A stretch of 64,000 nucleotides of DNA. Origin: Ochotona curzoniae. Its lineage: Eukaryota > Chordata > Mammalia > Lagomorpha > Ochotonidae. A program made the position numbers and the translations under genes. Each line of letters starts with the position of its first letter. Positions within the stretch are counted from its first letter, which is position 1. The stretch is taken from positions 73,636,501 through 73,700,500 of the forward strand of contig NW_024466599.1 of NCBI RefSeq assembly GCF_017591425.1, read 5' to 3'. A model generated the notes under the pieces. It did no database searches. It saw only the letters and a list, made by a program, of their open reading frames with translations, and had not been told where the DNA came from. Positions 24,243 through 37,085 of this stretch are shown one piece after another.

Positions 24243-24532
24243 ATATTTCATTTTATTTTTATTGGAAAAGCAAAATCACAGAGAAAAGGAGAGGGAGAAA
24301 CAAATCTTTTATCCACACCCCAGATGGTTACAATGGGCAGATCCAAACTGAAGCCAGGAGGCAGGAGCCTCCTCTGGGTCTCCCACCTGATTTCAGGGTT
24401 CCAAGACTTGGGACCATCCTCCACTGCTTTCCCAGTTAATACACAGGTAGCTGTGAGGGAAGTAGAGCAGTGGAGACATGAACAGGCATCCAAATGGGAT
24501 ATCAGCAATAAAGCCATTGTGCCAGGCTGCCA
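24243..24532 (-). mobile_element. CSINE, antisense, near full length
   Basis: 'ttcattttatttttattgga' tail, 'aaaagcaaaatcacagagaa', 'ctcctctgggtctcccacct', 'ggaccatcctccactgcttt', 'gtagctgtgagggaagtaga' and head-proximal 'aaagccattgtgccaggctgc' near 24512-24532. Moderately diverged. Frames of 107 (+) and 89 (-) codons lie inside it. Confidence 0.82.
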
Positions 24533-24539
24533 TGTTTTA

Positions 24540-25551
24540 CAGTAAAACTGTAAATGTTTAAAATGCTCACATTTAGGTCTGTGAGGGATTTTTAGTTATA
24601 TTTACTGAGACATGTAAGATTTGAATGTATAATTCATATTTTTGTGGGTGGCTATTTTGTTGTTTCAGCATTGTTTCTTAAAAGAATTATTTTGGCTCAG
24701 TACGTTCCCTTTGTCCCTTTCATCAAGAGATTAAATTTATGTGATCTCATTTCTTGACTATTGCTTTCCCTGATACATCCATCTATTCTGCTCCTGTCAC
24801 GCTGCCTTGATTTCTATAACTTTACAGTAATGCCGGAAATCAGGTACCGTGAGCCTTACAATTTTGTTCTCCTTAGTTAATTGTTGTTGATTAGTTTTGG
24901 TCCCACAGTTTAGAATCAGTTTACAAATATCCACAGACTAGCTTAAAAGTGATTTGACACTTTGTTGAGAAGTGATATCTTGAAAGTAATGTTGTTTTAG
25001 TGCAATTCATCAGCATTTTTGATTGACTTTCATTTAGTACACTAACATTTTATAATTTTGCACATATGCAACTGTACACATCTTGTTTGATTTTTTCCAG
25101 CATATTTGAGACCAATTCCTTGTGAATGGTGTTAGATTTTTATTCCAGATTCTTGTTAATATTTGGAACATAAGAAATCTACTAACCTTTGTGTATTAAC
25201 CTTGCTTCTTATTACTTAACTTTAATTTATTATTATTTATAGGAGTTTGAGTCAAGACTTTTATGTTTTCAACATTGCTAATGATGACATCTATGCATAA
25301 TCACAGCTCTGTTCTCTTATCTTCCTTTCTTGTCTTGTTCCCTTAGCAAATACTTCCAGTTGAAAGTAAATAGTAGAGGGCATACATTGAGTTCTTGCTG
25401 GTGTTACTGAAAATGCTTCAGGTGTTCTTAAGTAAGTGTTACCTCAAATGTCAGGACTTTGTAGATTTTCCCATTAAACTGAGAACCCTCCTCTCTTCAT
25501 AGTTTACTGGGGAGTTTTCTTGTGAGTGGATATTGCATTTTCTTCTCTTTT
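24540..25551 (-). mobile_element. LINE1 ORF2 remnant, antisense, first part
   Basis: On the + strand 'ttgactattgctttccctga', 'ctgctcctgtcacgctgcct', 'tgatttctataactttacag', 'gaaatcaggtaccgtgagcc' and 'tcagcatttttgattgactt' follow, with many changes, the reverse complement of the L1 ORF2 region carrying 'ccagtaccatgctgttttgat..ctgtagctttgtag..gaagtcaggta.tgtgatgcctcc'. All frames are broken by stops and indels, so it is a dead copy. It continues beyond an inserted SINE. Confidence 0.62.
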
Positions 25552-25893
25552 TTTTTAATATTTATTTTATTTTTATTTCAAAGTCAGATATACAGAGAGG
25601 AGGAGAGACAGAGAGGAAGATCTTCCATCCAATGATTCACTCCCCAAGTGATTGCAATGGCTGGTTGCACCAATCCAATGTCAGGAACCAGGAACTTCCT
25701 CCAGGCCACGTGGGTGCAGGGTCCCAAACCAAGAGCCAGTAGCTTCTTTGGCTTTCTCTGACAGGTGCCAGGGGCTAAACACTTGGGCCATCTTTCCAGA
25801 CTTTTCAAAGCAGTTAGCAGGGAGCTGGGTCAGAAATGCAGTGGCCAGGATACAAACTGGCTTTGCCCACTACACCACACTGCTGGTCTTTTT
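25552..25893 (-). mobile_element. CSINE, antisense, inserted in an old L1
   Basis: 'ttaatatttattttattttt' tail, 'gtcagatatacagagagga', 'ggaagatcttccatccaatg', 'ggctaaacacttgggccatc' and head-proximal 'ccactacaccacactgctgg' near 25868-25887. The body also carries 'ccaagagccagtagcttctt', not typical of the other copies. Frames of 69-85 codons within it are not genes. Confidence 0.85.
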
Positions 25894-26130
25894 AAGTGGA
25901 TTTAAATAATTACTTTACCTGACTTTATTTTCTCTCTTTTTTTTTTAGCTTACCAATTAAATTTGCTATCATTTTATCTATTTTTAATGGTTAGTCAAAT
26001 GCTTGCAAAATATTTTTAAACTCAGTCCAAATACATGAATATCCTACAGAAATACTAATCTCTCCTCCAATATCTAGTTATGGTATTTACGTCATGTTTG
26101 TATATAGATTTGTATATAGATTTCATTTGT
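25894..26130 (-). mobile_element. LINE1 remnant, antisense, second part
   Basis: T-rich sequence resuming after the SINE ('cttaccaattaaatttgcta', 'gttagtcaaatgcttgcaaa') with the composition and broken style of the preceding L1 remnant. The match here is weaker than in the first part. Confidence 0.4.
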
Positions 26131-26620
26131 TTCTCTAAAATATTTGCGGTTTTACTTCCTCTTTGCTGAAGTGATACAAGATGGCTTTGAGTGGATTGGG
26201 AGTAGATATTTTTCTGTTACTTGGTCTCCAACAACACGCCGTCAGATTAGACACTGATAAAACACTCCTTCCTGAGCTGCCTTGTTCACAAAGTGTTCTT
26301 GTATGTTCCAGAAGTGTGCCTTTCTCTCTGTATGGTTGGACTCCTGCAGGATTTTCCCAGTTATACACACTATAAGAACCTGGTCCATCCCTTGCAGTTG
26401 AATCAGAATATTGTGCGGCTCCCTGAGAGCGCTTCAATCTCTGGAATGGTCTGCAGGAATGTAGTAATTAACTTCAGATTTCCTGACCTAGCACTGGTTC
26501 TCATGAGTTTCTGCTCTGGGGTCTCGGCCCTGGCTGGCTGTAACTCTATCTTCACTCCTACTTCAGTCTTTGGAGTAGAAGGTTGCCCTGTGTTCTGTCA
26601 TACTTTCTAATGTAAGAAAC
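26131..26620. other. Unclassified higher-GC block
   Basis: This ~490-bp block stands out from AT-rich flanks. It holds overlapping frames of 64 and 105 codons (+) and 100 codons (-), none with a recognisable domain. It directly follows the antisense L1, so it could be a 5' or ORF1-side part of that element, an LTR, or a low-copy unique segment. I cannot decide between these. Confidence 0.3.
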
Positions 26621-28599
26621 ATTGAGTGTTTCAAATTTTTATTTGATATCAGGATAGAGTGGTAACTTCAAACTTTTCACATGGGAACCTGAAAGAGAAG
26701 ATCAGTGCAAATTGTTTTTACAAATGCAGTCTTATGTTTATTTTGGACAAGATTCATAAACTAAATTTGGATATATATGAGAGGTGACCCAATGAATACT
26801 AGACATACTTTTGTGTATGGATAATGTAAAGCTATGCAGAGACAGTTTGTAGTAAATACTGAATGATTTCAGATGTATTTTAATATGAGTGATATTACTT
26901 ATGTGTTTGGAAAACTGATAACATTATAAAGTATGTCTAATACAGAAGACAAAGAAGTCCATACTGTTCCTGGTGCATGATTTTCTTTGTTGTACAGATA
27001 TTGAATTGAAATAATTGATGCTAGAAAATCTTTCAATGTCTATATTTTAACTGGCATACAGCTGTCTTTATGAGGAAGATTTTCCTAAAGTTTTCCTTTA
27101 TTTCAAAAGCTTTCTATCAGCAATGAAATACAGAGCCTATTCTCTAAAGGATAAGATTTTTAAAACTTTTTTGCTCTATAACAGTGTCTACCACAGATGC
27201 TGACACGCTAGGCTCACCACTCACATGTTGAATGAAGAATGAGTAAGTGAAATTATGATTTAAGTATTAATTGAGAAAGTGAACAAAATAAATACCAATA
27301 TTCATTTATAAACATGTTTTTTTAGTTTTAAAAAATCCGTATTTGAATACTTTGCTCCGTTCACTTTAAATTTAGTCATTATTTACACATACATAGTACT
27401 TTCTCTTGAAAACAGAGACAGTAATACAACAGTTGATGAATTCATGGCAATAACCATGTGTGAACACAGGAGCGTATATTCTCATGCAAATGGCATAGTT
27501 CAGTGAGGTACAACTTACAGGTATATCAGTATTAATTTGGGGTCTTCATATCCTAAAATTTTGGTTAGTACTGAATTCTCCTCTATTGCATATTACAGGT
27601 CTTCTGGACCTCTGAAAAATGATTTATCAAATAGGTGTTACTTCAAACCTAAGAGGAAGAGACAAATTTTGTGAAAATGGTTTTGATTGTTCATTCCTTG
27701 ATATTTAAACATATTAATACACCTCTGGCTTTTGCCAGATAGTCTCAGAGTAAGAAAATTGATAATTAATCACCCATGGTAATTAGGGTTTAATGTTTGC
27801 TCATCTATGTTGAAAATTAAATCGATCAAATAAATTTGCCTATGGGCAAAGCTCAGCTGATTCCGGGTTTAGAAACAATACAACTGACAAAGTTTCTTTT
27901 ATTGAGTCCCTCTATTATTATGTTCATAATTTATATATACATATATTTATATGTTTATACATTATATATAAATATATACATAGGCTCAATAAAACTAACA
28001 GTGTTGTGCTGTTGCTGCTCGGCCTTTAAGTTTGCTTTCTTACATCTTTAATAAATTAATATTCTGTTTGATCTGCTGTGATAGTCTTTTACGGCTTACG
28101 GTTTTCTGGGATTACGGCTCATGACTCAACTTTTCAGTCTTTTCCAAATGGGTAACACCGCTCTTGTTGCTTGTCAAATCTGAGGGTCCTTCCAACACAG
28201 AAACCATGAAGTGCCCATTCTGCTCCATGGTGCTTCTACACATCTCTGCTACGTGTATACATTCTCATCTGCTTAATTCATTTTAAATGCTGTATTGATA
28301 TAAGACAAACAAATTTGATGTATTTCACAGGTACAATTATCTTCAGTTAATATATATTTTTCACATATTTAACGCTCTTGTAGGTGACTGTATCAACAAA
28401 CTACAAGTAAAACATAGTCACAGAGAACAGAACAAAAATAATGAGGCAAAAATCTAAAAAATAAGCATACATAAAATGAAAAAATGCATAAAAAGTTCCT
28501 GTTGGTGAGGTGCATAAACAAAACCCGTGTGCATCCATTAAATCTCTAATTGCCAATCTGATCATAACTACAATTCTAAAATCAAAGGTTTCGCACATC
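26621..28599. other. AT-rich unique sequence with an L2 scrap
   Basis: 27175-27250 ('gtgtctaccacagatgctga', 'catgttgaatgaagaatgag') resembles a sense L2 3' end. A degenerate TA-rich patch lies at 27929-27983. No gene recognised; frames of 60-83 codons have no motif. Confidence 0.35.
27929..27983. repeat. TA-rich low-complexity patch
   Basis: Degenerate 'tatatatacatata' units with some self-complementarity. Confidence 0.7.
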
Positions 28600-28912
28600 C
28601 CTTCTCCCATCCTCAGTTTACCTAATTGCTTCCTGTTCTATAATTTTCACAAGGATATAATATCAATCCATTCTGTGTTAACAGGTGTAATGCACCGCCA
28701 TTACCACATTAAGCAAAAAAATGGAAAGACCACAGTTTGTAGGAATAGAAAAGCAAGCTGAAAACAATCAAATTTCTCACATCCATTTCATTCCCATAGG
28801 TTTTCTGTATTCTGTATCAACTACTGTATATCAGAAAAACTATGCTGTTTGCTATTTGGAGACTGGCTTACTTCACTAAGTTGCCTAATTCTTAAATACA
28901 TTTTAAATACAA
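28600..28912 (-). mobile_element. Old LINE1 3' end, antisense
   Basis: 'cttctcccatcctcagttta' near 28605 and, near 28845-28885, 'gctatttggagactggctta' followed by 'cttcactaagttgcctaatt' match the antisense of an L1M 3' end ('cctggtaacca', then 'tgtgactggcttatttcact', 'agcataatgt'). The intervening part is badly decayed, so the call is tentative. Confidence 0.42.
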
Positions 28913-30026
28913 CTATCTCTCCATCACTGCTGCTAACAGTGTAGTTCTGTACACACCCTCTGCAACCTTTACCATTGTATCAGAAGTATCCATGACCCTG
29001 CTCCGATCTTGCCTGCACTAAGGGCAGCACCTCACAGACATCCAAGGTGTGGTTTTAAATGAAATGTGATTGCATCTTCAAACACTATTGTTTGTTGATA
29101 GTGTGTTCATTTCTGCTTTGATCTGTTCCAATCTTTTCTGTGCAGCTAGTTATCTGAGGAGGCTGCTTCCTGTACTTGCTTGGTCCTGGTTGGTTTCACA
29201 ACTGATGCAAAAGTGGTAGTCCAGTGCCACCAATTACAGTTTCTCTTTCCATCCAGTAGGCAGGGAATCCACTTTTGTGGCCGCAAAAATGCAACCAAGC
29301 TTCTTCCTTGCCTGATAAGGTCTTTCACAACACTTGTTCTCTGTTTCCCTTCGATCTAAGAATTGAATAGTGTCTTTCAGCTATTCCAAATTTATAAGGT
29401 GTCTCTCTATTGCTTCTTTTGCCTCCCAGCTTTCAAATGTCATGCATCATCAAGGCTGGGTATAAAAGTCTTTCCACCTGAAGTATTACAGTGATTTCTG
29501 TTTATCTCATAGAGAATTTCCAATTGAAATACTGCTCTTCCCATTGTACTTGGGAAAAAATTCGAGACTTTTACCAGAGTTTACGAGACTGTGTGCCATC
29601 ATCTTGCTTATGTTGTTGGCATCATCTCGCCTTACTCTGTCTTTACTGACTAAACATTTTCGTTAGAATTACGATATCCATTTCCTGTTCAAAAATCATA
29701 CTTGCTTCTAGTAAGTCTAGAAAAACTGTATTCACCTTTTCCTCTTACACCTTCAACATTGCATGCACGACTGTAACGACTTAGTTAAGATACCATCTTG
29801 CCTATGAACCCTGATTTCTTAAAGAATAGTGAATGTTTGCTTTGATTAGGATAATTGCAAAGAAACTTACACACATGATACTATCAACAAATATTTGCTG
29901 AACTAATTTTCAATGCCCCTTTGTTCAGTCAAAACTTTACTGAATACTAGATACCATAGAACAAATTCATATCCCAGTATAAAGAAAACCGGAGACAAAC
30001 TATTATAATAATATATATTAAGATCC
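28913..30026. other. Unique sequence, little recognised
   Basis: 29870-29925 ('atcaacaaatatttgctgaac') may be an L2 3' tail. No SINE or gene recognised. The 60-codon antisense frame 29146-29328 has no motif. Confidence 0.35.
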
Positions 30027-30362
30027 ATAGGGAGACACAGTGTGATGACTCAGTGGCTAAATCCTTGCCTTGCATGTGCCAGAATCCCATATGGGCACCA
30101 GTTAGTATCCCGGCTTCTCTACTTCCATTCTAGCTCTCTGCTTGTGGCCTGGAAAAGTAGTAGAGGATGTTTCTAAAAGCCTTGGGAACCTGCACTCACG
30201 TGGAGACCCAGAAGAAGCTCTGGGCTCCTGACTTTGGATTTGCTCAGCTATGGACATTGTAGCCACTTGGAAGTGAATCAGCAGATGGAAGACTTCCCTC
30301 TCTCTCTCTCTCTCTAAATCTGCCTCTAAAATAAAATTTTTTAAAAAATTAAAAAAAAAATA
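30027..30362 (+). mobile_element. CSINE, sense, near full length
   Basis: Head 'gggagacacagtgtgatgac', 'tcagtggctaaatccttgcc', 'agttagtatcccggcttctc', 'gcttgtggcctggaaaagta', 'gaatcagcagatggaagact', a CT run at about 30296-30315, tail 'aaatctgcctctaaaataaa' and an A-rich end. Moderately diverged. Confidence 0.87.
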
Positions 30363-33300
30363 ATGAATCCAAAGGTGTTAGGAATACAGAGAAATATGGA
30401 GAAGATTCTGGCATGGACTGATGTGAATTAGAATGATCCCAGTTAAGGAAATATAAACATTTAAACAGGGAGTCTCCGTGGGAAATGCATATAAAAGTCC
30501 ACTGACTCATCCCTTAGTGTGGTTCCCCAAGTGTTTAAAATTCAGGCTTGATCCAAGATTGAAAAGAAATGAGTTACTAGAATCAGGGATGTGAAAGCAT
30601 AGAAACGCAAAGCAAAGGTGAGAAAATGAAATCCACACTATGACTGGCATCTCTCCTCTTCCAAGATTAGTTTGGACTGGGGGACAAAAAAATCTAGCTA
30701 CAGAAATAAACTACTTCTGCATATTCATGTTGTATAGTGAAGTCAACAGGAAGACATAAGAAAAATTTAAGCATGGAGTCGGTGACCTGATAAGTAAGAG
30801 TTTGAAAAAGAGCATCATATTGAATGTATAGAGAATGGGTTAATAGGCTGCATTAATAACCCTCTGTGGTCCTAACTGAGTTTGCTTTGGGTTCAGGGTG
30901 GTAATTAGAATGAGATGCATTCACAGCATTTTGCCAAGAGCTGCATCTGAGGTTTATAGTGAAGCTCAAAATTGGAAATTCCTACCTCTTTGGGACTAAC
31001 AGAATTTAATCCATAATGCATGCCTAAAGATAAGAACAATACAATATGGGATTTTTAACTTTGTGTGTGTGTGTGTCACACCTCTAGAAAACTAAATATG
31101 AGGGTTTATGGACCAGCTGTATAGAACCGTGCCCTGTCAGCTGCACATAGGATGTGATGGTAATCTTGGGTTCAGTTGCCTGAGAGTGAGGCTCCCCTCG
31201 ACGAGCACTATGTACCTGCGTTAAATTCTAAGCCATCTTATGATGTTCCAATACTTTCACAAATGGAGTGCAAGGCATGATCCTCTTTAGGCTGGGTGAG
31301 GAGGCAAGTCATTCAAGACAGCTATACATTTTTAGCTTCCTCTGGCGCTGCGTAAGAAAGCCTTTAAGTTGCTGAGAGTGAACCGGAAAAACATACCTGT
31401 TCGCCCTTGACAAGGAGAAAGTCTGCATCCCCATGCAACTAGGCCTTAAGACACAGAGAAGCCTTAAAGCGTCTTACAGTCCTTGAGTGTGGTTGGTGAG
31501 TGTCCCTTGCTTCCCTCTCTCAGGCTCAGCTGGACCACCGTGCCCGGTGCTCAATGGCATTTTTGATGGAGAGACTCAATCAGTTCCACCAGCCATGTTA
31601 AATTGAACAGAGCCGCCTTGAGTAGTGACTTTTCTTCAACCCCCTAGGAGACAAACAAGCACGCGACTTATTTGGACTGACGAGTGCACCTCTCTTGGCG
31701 TGCCCCATGTGGCCAGTTGTTTCAAGTGCCTCTCTTTTCAGCTCTACATATCAGTTCAGTTTAGGTTACTCAATTGCTTGCAGGTAGTTGAGTGTGTTGG
31801 ATGCTTTGCTGGGAATAATCTCTGGTTCCCTTATGGGAACAAGAGTATTATCATACTTCAGCCCACTGGAAAAAAAAACACACACACAAAAAAAGGCCCT
31901 GAGTGGGGGAAGTAAAAGCTTTGCAGGTGCTCTCTCCTCTAATGGACCAAAACACTGTCGCTTGTGTATGCTTCTATTTGTAAAGTGTTTTTCTCTGTCT
32001 GCATGTTTAGAATAAGACTAGTGTAAAGCACGGCTGTTTAATTACTAGTGAGGCCAAAGGTTTAATTTTAATTCAAGATTATTTAAATAAAAACATTATT
32101 TATAAATGAAGTGCTGTTTTCCGTCCAAACATGTAAGAATGCTATTTTAGCTGAGATCCAGCGCTGTTACAGAGGAATTAAACATTGTTTATGTGTTACA
32201 GTTTTTAAATTGGAATTTCTATTAAACCACTCATTATTTTAATCATGTCTAATTTTAAGTTAAACAGAACAGTCGAAGAAACTCAGGTACTGGTATTTCA
32301 TTTATAAAAATACTGATTATCCTACATGCCAGAAAGATATCTATATTATCGATTTCTCATATAATTGACAAAACAAAATGGTTACTCTCATACTCAGGAT
32401 AAACCCGTATATTACTATCATGCCATATCAACATGGTACTGTTACTTAATACTTGCACATAGAGATTCATCATTAATTAGTAAACAATTATTGAGAGTCC
32501 ACCAAATTCTTAGCACTGTGCAAAATCCACAGAGAATCGCAGTCAATATGGAAACATGCCGACGCATGGTGGGTAACTCAGACACAGTGAGGTTACATCT
32601 GTCATGAAATAGACGACTCAATTGCATCATTGACAACAAGTCATGACTTTTCCAGATGCGTTTCTTCACTTAGAACATAAAAAACCCCATAACAATATTG
32701 AAATAGATAGTGTTTGTCCAAATATAATGCTGTATGGTGTATAATCTACATTTGTAACACAGAAAAGGGAAAGCAGCGAGGTCAGTTTTAGATGTACGGA
32801 GACCAATGAACAGAGGGGAGGTCTGGGAGAAAGACAGAGATGGGATGTCATGTCCACGTTACCAGAAACGAAGCAAGCACTAAATGGCATGAAAGAATTA
32901 ACCCAAGATCACTTTCCCAACTCTATTCCCTGTTAAGTCTCATTCGACTAACTGGTAGTTTTGAGTTCACACAGCAAAATTTATCTTGTAGCCTTCGTTT
33001 CTAAATTTGCCCCAAATTGGCCAACCACAATTTTTAAAAGTTCTCCACAGTCACACAAAGCATTATATGGGCAAACAATCTGTCTACATTTCAAGAGAAG
33101 TATTTTTTTTAACTGATTATAGGCCATTTTCATTCTGTTAGATGAATCAGAAAGAAATTGTTTAGAGAATCCAGTCATGTTTTCAGTAATCATTGATTGA
33201 TACGCCACAATAAGAGTTCTATTTTCCTTTTGCACAGTTCTTCGAATTATTTTGGGACGGACTTATAAATAAGAAATATTAATAATGCTATAGATAATAT

Positions 33301-33854
33301 TCCGTTGTAGGAAATAAAGAATGGGAAGCAGATAACCACGAAAGAGGCCGATTTTATTTAGAATAATCAGAAAAGAAAGATTGTAGAAGATGGGTCATTT
33401 TAATAAAAGCCATAGGGAAGAGAACAGACTTGAATATTCCCTCGTCAGCAAGGGAGCGTGAGAACTGTTAACGAAGCTGAGCTGGTATGTACAAAAATCC
33501 TCAGGCTGCAATGTTCATTTCAGTTCAAGAACTGAGGGAAGCCATGTCTGTGTAATGCAAACAGACTGTTGCATACAAACAAACACACTCAAATACACAA
33601 CTATTTCAATATTATTGAATATGACTGGTGACTTGTGTACCAGTTCAATCAATATTATAAGCATGCTTAAAAACAACAAAGGACTGTACTTGTGTCATTT
33701 TAGGAATTCTGTGTGCTTTCAAAGATCTCAGATACATACTATGATGCATTGAGAAGCTTAAGAATTTTCTGGAAACAGTGTAACTTTTATAATCACTTTT
33801 GGGGAAACAGTCTCCATTATTTTACATTTTAAAACAATGCACCATTGTTTTACC
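30363..33854. other. 3.5 kb of mostly unique sequence, partly conserved-looking
   Basis: No SINE. Short (TG) run near 31063-31075 and an A/CA patch near 31869-31895. 32020-32290 is TAAT/ATTA-rich unique sequence. 32475-32560 ('caattattgagagtccacca', 'ttagcactgtgcaaaat') resembles an antisense L2 3' end. No convincing coding frame; the longest, 96 codons at 31625-31915, has no domain. Confidence 0.35.
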
Positions 33855-34035
33855 AAAGTAGGTATCAGGCCTGGTGGGGAAGCTCATGTCCCAAGTCATG
33901 CACCTCAGTGTAATGCCATCTTGGAGTCCCGACTTCATCTTCCTGCTAATGGAGAGTGTGGGGAGGTAAAGCATGACGACTGACGTAGCTGGCTCTTGTC
34001 GCTCATGCAGAATTACCGGCTCCAGCTCCATTCCT
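33855..34035 (+). mobile_element. Old CSINE fragment, sense
   Basis: 'ggtggggaagctcatgtccc', 'ttcatcttcctgctaatgga', 'gacgtagctggctcttgtcg' and 'accggctccagctc' match parts of the older C-repeat in order ('gctccacttccgatccagcttcctgctaatg' region, then 'agttgggtccctgccac'). The tail half is missing. Confidence 0.4.
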
Positions 34036-36799
34036 CGTCGTTAAAAACATGGGAGGGGGGTACAACAGAGGAGAACTTTACCTTTAGCTGTCTGTGTGAA
34101 TCAAAATTAAGTCGATTAAAATATAGATGGTTGCTTTTTAGCTACATCATCAGGAATGCAGAAAAAATGCATTTGAAACTTTTGAAGGTGTATTAGTAAT
34201 GTTTGTGCTTAAACAGAAGTTAAGTATAAGTCTTTATACTATAAAGATGATCCCAGGGTCACTCGGTTGATGTTGTTCCCATAGCTGTTGTTCTTTAAAT
34301 CAGCAACCTCAACTGTAAATAATCCATAAAACCATGACCATGAGTCTACAGTTCTCTGGCGTTGAAATATTTGCAATTCTCTAGAAACTTATTTTTAAAT
34401 TTATTAAACTTGATTAAACCAATTGACATGATTACGATTCAGAGATTGTTGTAATCAAAGATTCCAACATTTTGTCATTTGGTATTTACCTCTCACTTCA
34501 TAACTACAGCTTCTTCTTGCTAACTTCTGCGTTAAGTGCGCATGGACTGTTTCACGTGAGCTCTTAAATTTTCATAGCCTGGTTTACAGCTTTTTTTTAT
34601 TGTTTTCTAACCAGTCTCATTTAAAATGGATTTTGTATATGTATGCCTATACATGTGAATAACAGGTAGAAATTTTCCTTTACAAATGACTTTATTAGAA
34701 TTCATCTTAATTTGAATATCTCATCCTATATTACTGGCGGTCATTGGGACTCTCAGTAATGTCTATGTTAACCAGCAAATATAGCAGGTTTGAGGCACAA
34801 CATGGGAAATTTAATAGCTTCAGGGGCTCTGCCCATAAACATAGAACAATAGCACATAGAAATGAAGGAAACACTGCGTGCTACATGGCAAAAGCACCAT
34901 ACACTTGAATTAAAAACTAGAAGGAACCAACATTGAAGCAGAAGAAACTAGGAAATTCGTGCACTTGCAATAACCGTATTCTAGTGGTAGGGAAATGTGA
35001 GAAACTAATGAGTATGGACATTACTTGAAACTTCTAGATTTTTGGGGCATGTTATAGCCTTCGACTATATCCTGTGGTCATTTCTCAGTCCTATAATAAC
35101 TCTAGAGAGAAAGATTAACAAAGTGCCAAAATTAGCACATGAAACTGAAATATTCCAAATGCATCTCCTATGTGTGTCCCACCCTCACTATTAATCAGCA
35201 AGACATAACCAAGCATAGCATTCATCATGAAGAAGCAACATTCATGGAAAGCAGAAGCGATGCTATATGGCTACGGATAAATTCTGAGGTTAAAAAAGAA
35301 ATATTTTGAGGGACCTTCTAGCCAACGTACTCCAAAAAAAGTGTGTCCAAAGAAATGTACATATTTCTTCATAAAATACAAGCTAAGTAATAAAAACACT
35401 GAATCAGTGTCTTAAGAGAAAATCTACAAACACCATCGTTGGATTGCAAAATCTGAAATTGTTTTAGAATTTCTAGTGTTTACATCTTAACAAGGGAATA
35501 CTGAGGTGATATTTGCTAAAGACACTTTTCTTTTGGTTTTATAATTGCCACCATCACAAAAATACAAATGATTTGTGAAATAACATTTTACCCAGAAAGT
35601 GATAATTTTTTTGGACTTAACGGATTATTTCGATTTTATCAACATACTTTAAAATTCTTGCATGGAAGGCAACATGTAGAAGTTTCTTGTGGGAAAGTTT
35701 AATTTCCTCTCATGAATCATGTTCTGGGAAATACTATTGCAATTAAACATTTTTATAAAAGCATATTTTCATTTCATGCTGGGTTTTTAACACAGTATGT
35801 AAGAGAAATTATACCTATATTACTTTTGGAAAGGGAATATTTCCAAGAACTTCCCTTCTCAGAACCCATAGAAATAACACATTACACACATTCTCATGCC
35901 ATTTGGATGATCAGCATCTCAGAGGACCCTGCTCCAAAATCTGAGTCACTGGATTCATTCAGTGTTTGCTCAGAAGTGCAGAGCGAATTGAATACAGGCC
36001 AATTGAAAGGCACACTCAGATACTCATGCTTTGGTAAAACTTCCTCTTATTGACCTGGCAAAAATGAACAAAATGTATTGGTCAATACACAGCTAAGATA
36101 AAGAGTGTTGAATAATTATAGCACATGTTAGGGTACAGAAATTGCAAAATTAGAAAAAAAATAAGTTTGAAATTTTGTTAGAGGGATCTCCAAAGGCTTG
36201 TTTTGCTGACAATTTATGCTGAAGACACTGATTCATTTTAAGATTATTTTCTGTTTTGTCTTAGAGTAAATGGCATATTCATTCAACAGAAGCCCTACTT
36301 CCAACTTTGAATTTGGACCTGTTTGCCTTTCTGGACAGTTCCATGATCATGGGGTATCATTAGGTACCCTGTAAAGTGTTGTGGTGCTAAGCTAAAAGTC
36401 TCTGTAAGTGTCTTGTATTAGCTGTTACCTTAAAATTACAATCTTTTCAACTTAGGGTAAATTTGTAAAACATACCTTAATTGTAAGCTAAGAAGCACCT
36501 GCATGGCATGCACAAGAAAAAATCAGTCAATCACTGGCATGGAATCACAAAATGCTTTGGGTGATGTGTTTTCAGTTCAAGAAGCAGTGATGAATATGCT
36601 GATTTTAAAGAAACTGTGACCAGTTTTAGTGAATTAATATGATAGTTACAGGAGACTGTGTTAGCTCTTCCCAAGTTCAATACTCTCTTCTCTCTATTTC
36701 CCTATTCTTATTTCTTAGTGAAGTTCATCAACACTTATGCTGATCCTCCTCTGTTAGATTTGTACATAAACCACTTGTAATTTACAAGCACGTAGTTGT
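34036..36799. other. 2.8 kb of unique AT-rich sequence
   Basis: No mobile element is clear. The 113-codon frame 35712-36053 is the best open frame here but has no signal peptide, domain or codon pattern I can support. 36060-36680 has a conserved-non-coding texture (unique, mixed composition). Confidence 0.35.
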
Positions 36800-37085
36800 T
36801 TGAAATGATGAGTGATGGTGGTGGGGGGGGGGTGTGGGAAGCGTGGAGTGGGTCAGAGACACAGAGCTCCAGTCTCTTGAATCACTGCTCAAATGTCAGC
36901 AAAGGAGATAGATGAACCTGGTCCATCCGGGTCTCATGTGTTGCACATGAATGCAACCGCTTGAGCCAGCAGCTGGTAACTTCTAGATGTCACATTAGCA
37001 GAAATCTACCAAAGGAAAAGGAGGCAGGGCTTCAACCCAATTCTCTAAAATGAGATAAGAGCATCTCAACTGGCATCTTAAACAT
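36800..37085 (-). mobile_element. Old CSINE, antisense
   Basis: A G-rich patch at about 36818-36832, 'gtgggtcagagacacagag', 'ctccagtctcttgaatcact', 'cctggtccatccgggtctca', 'gcttgagccagcagctggta', 'gtcacattagcagaaatcta' and 'gcagggcttcaacccaattc' follow the antisense older C-repeat order. Confidence 0.55.

Noticed and set aside
35712..36053. 113-codon sense frame in unique DNA
   Set aside because: No domain, signal peptide or homologue recognised. Its length fits chance in AT-rich DNA, and there is no second exon evidence.
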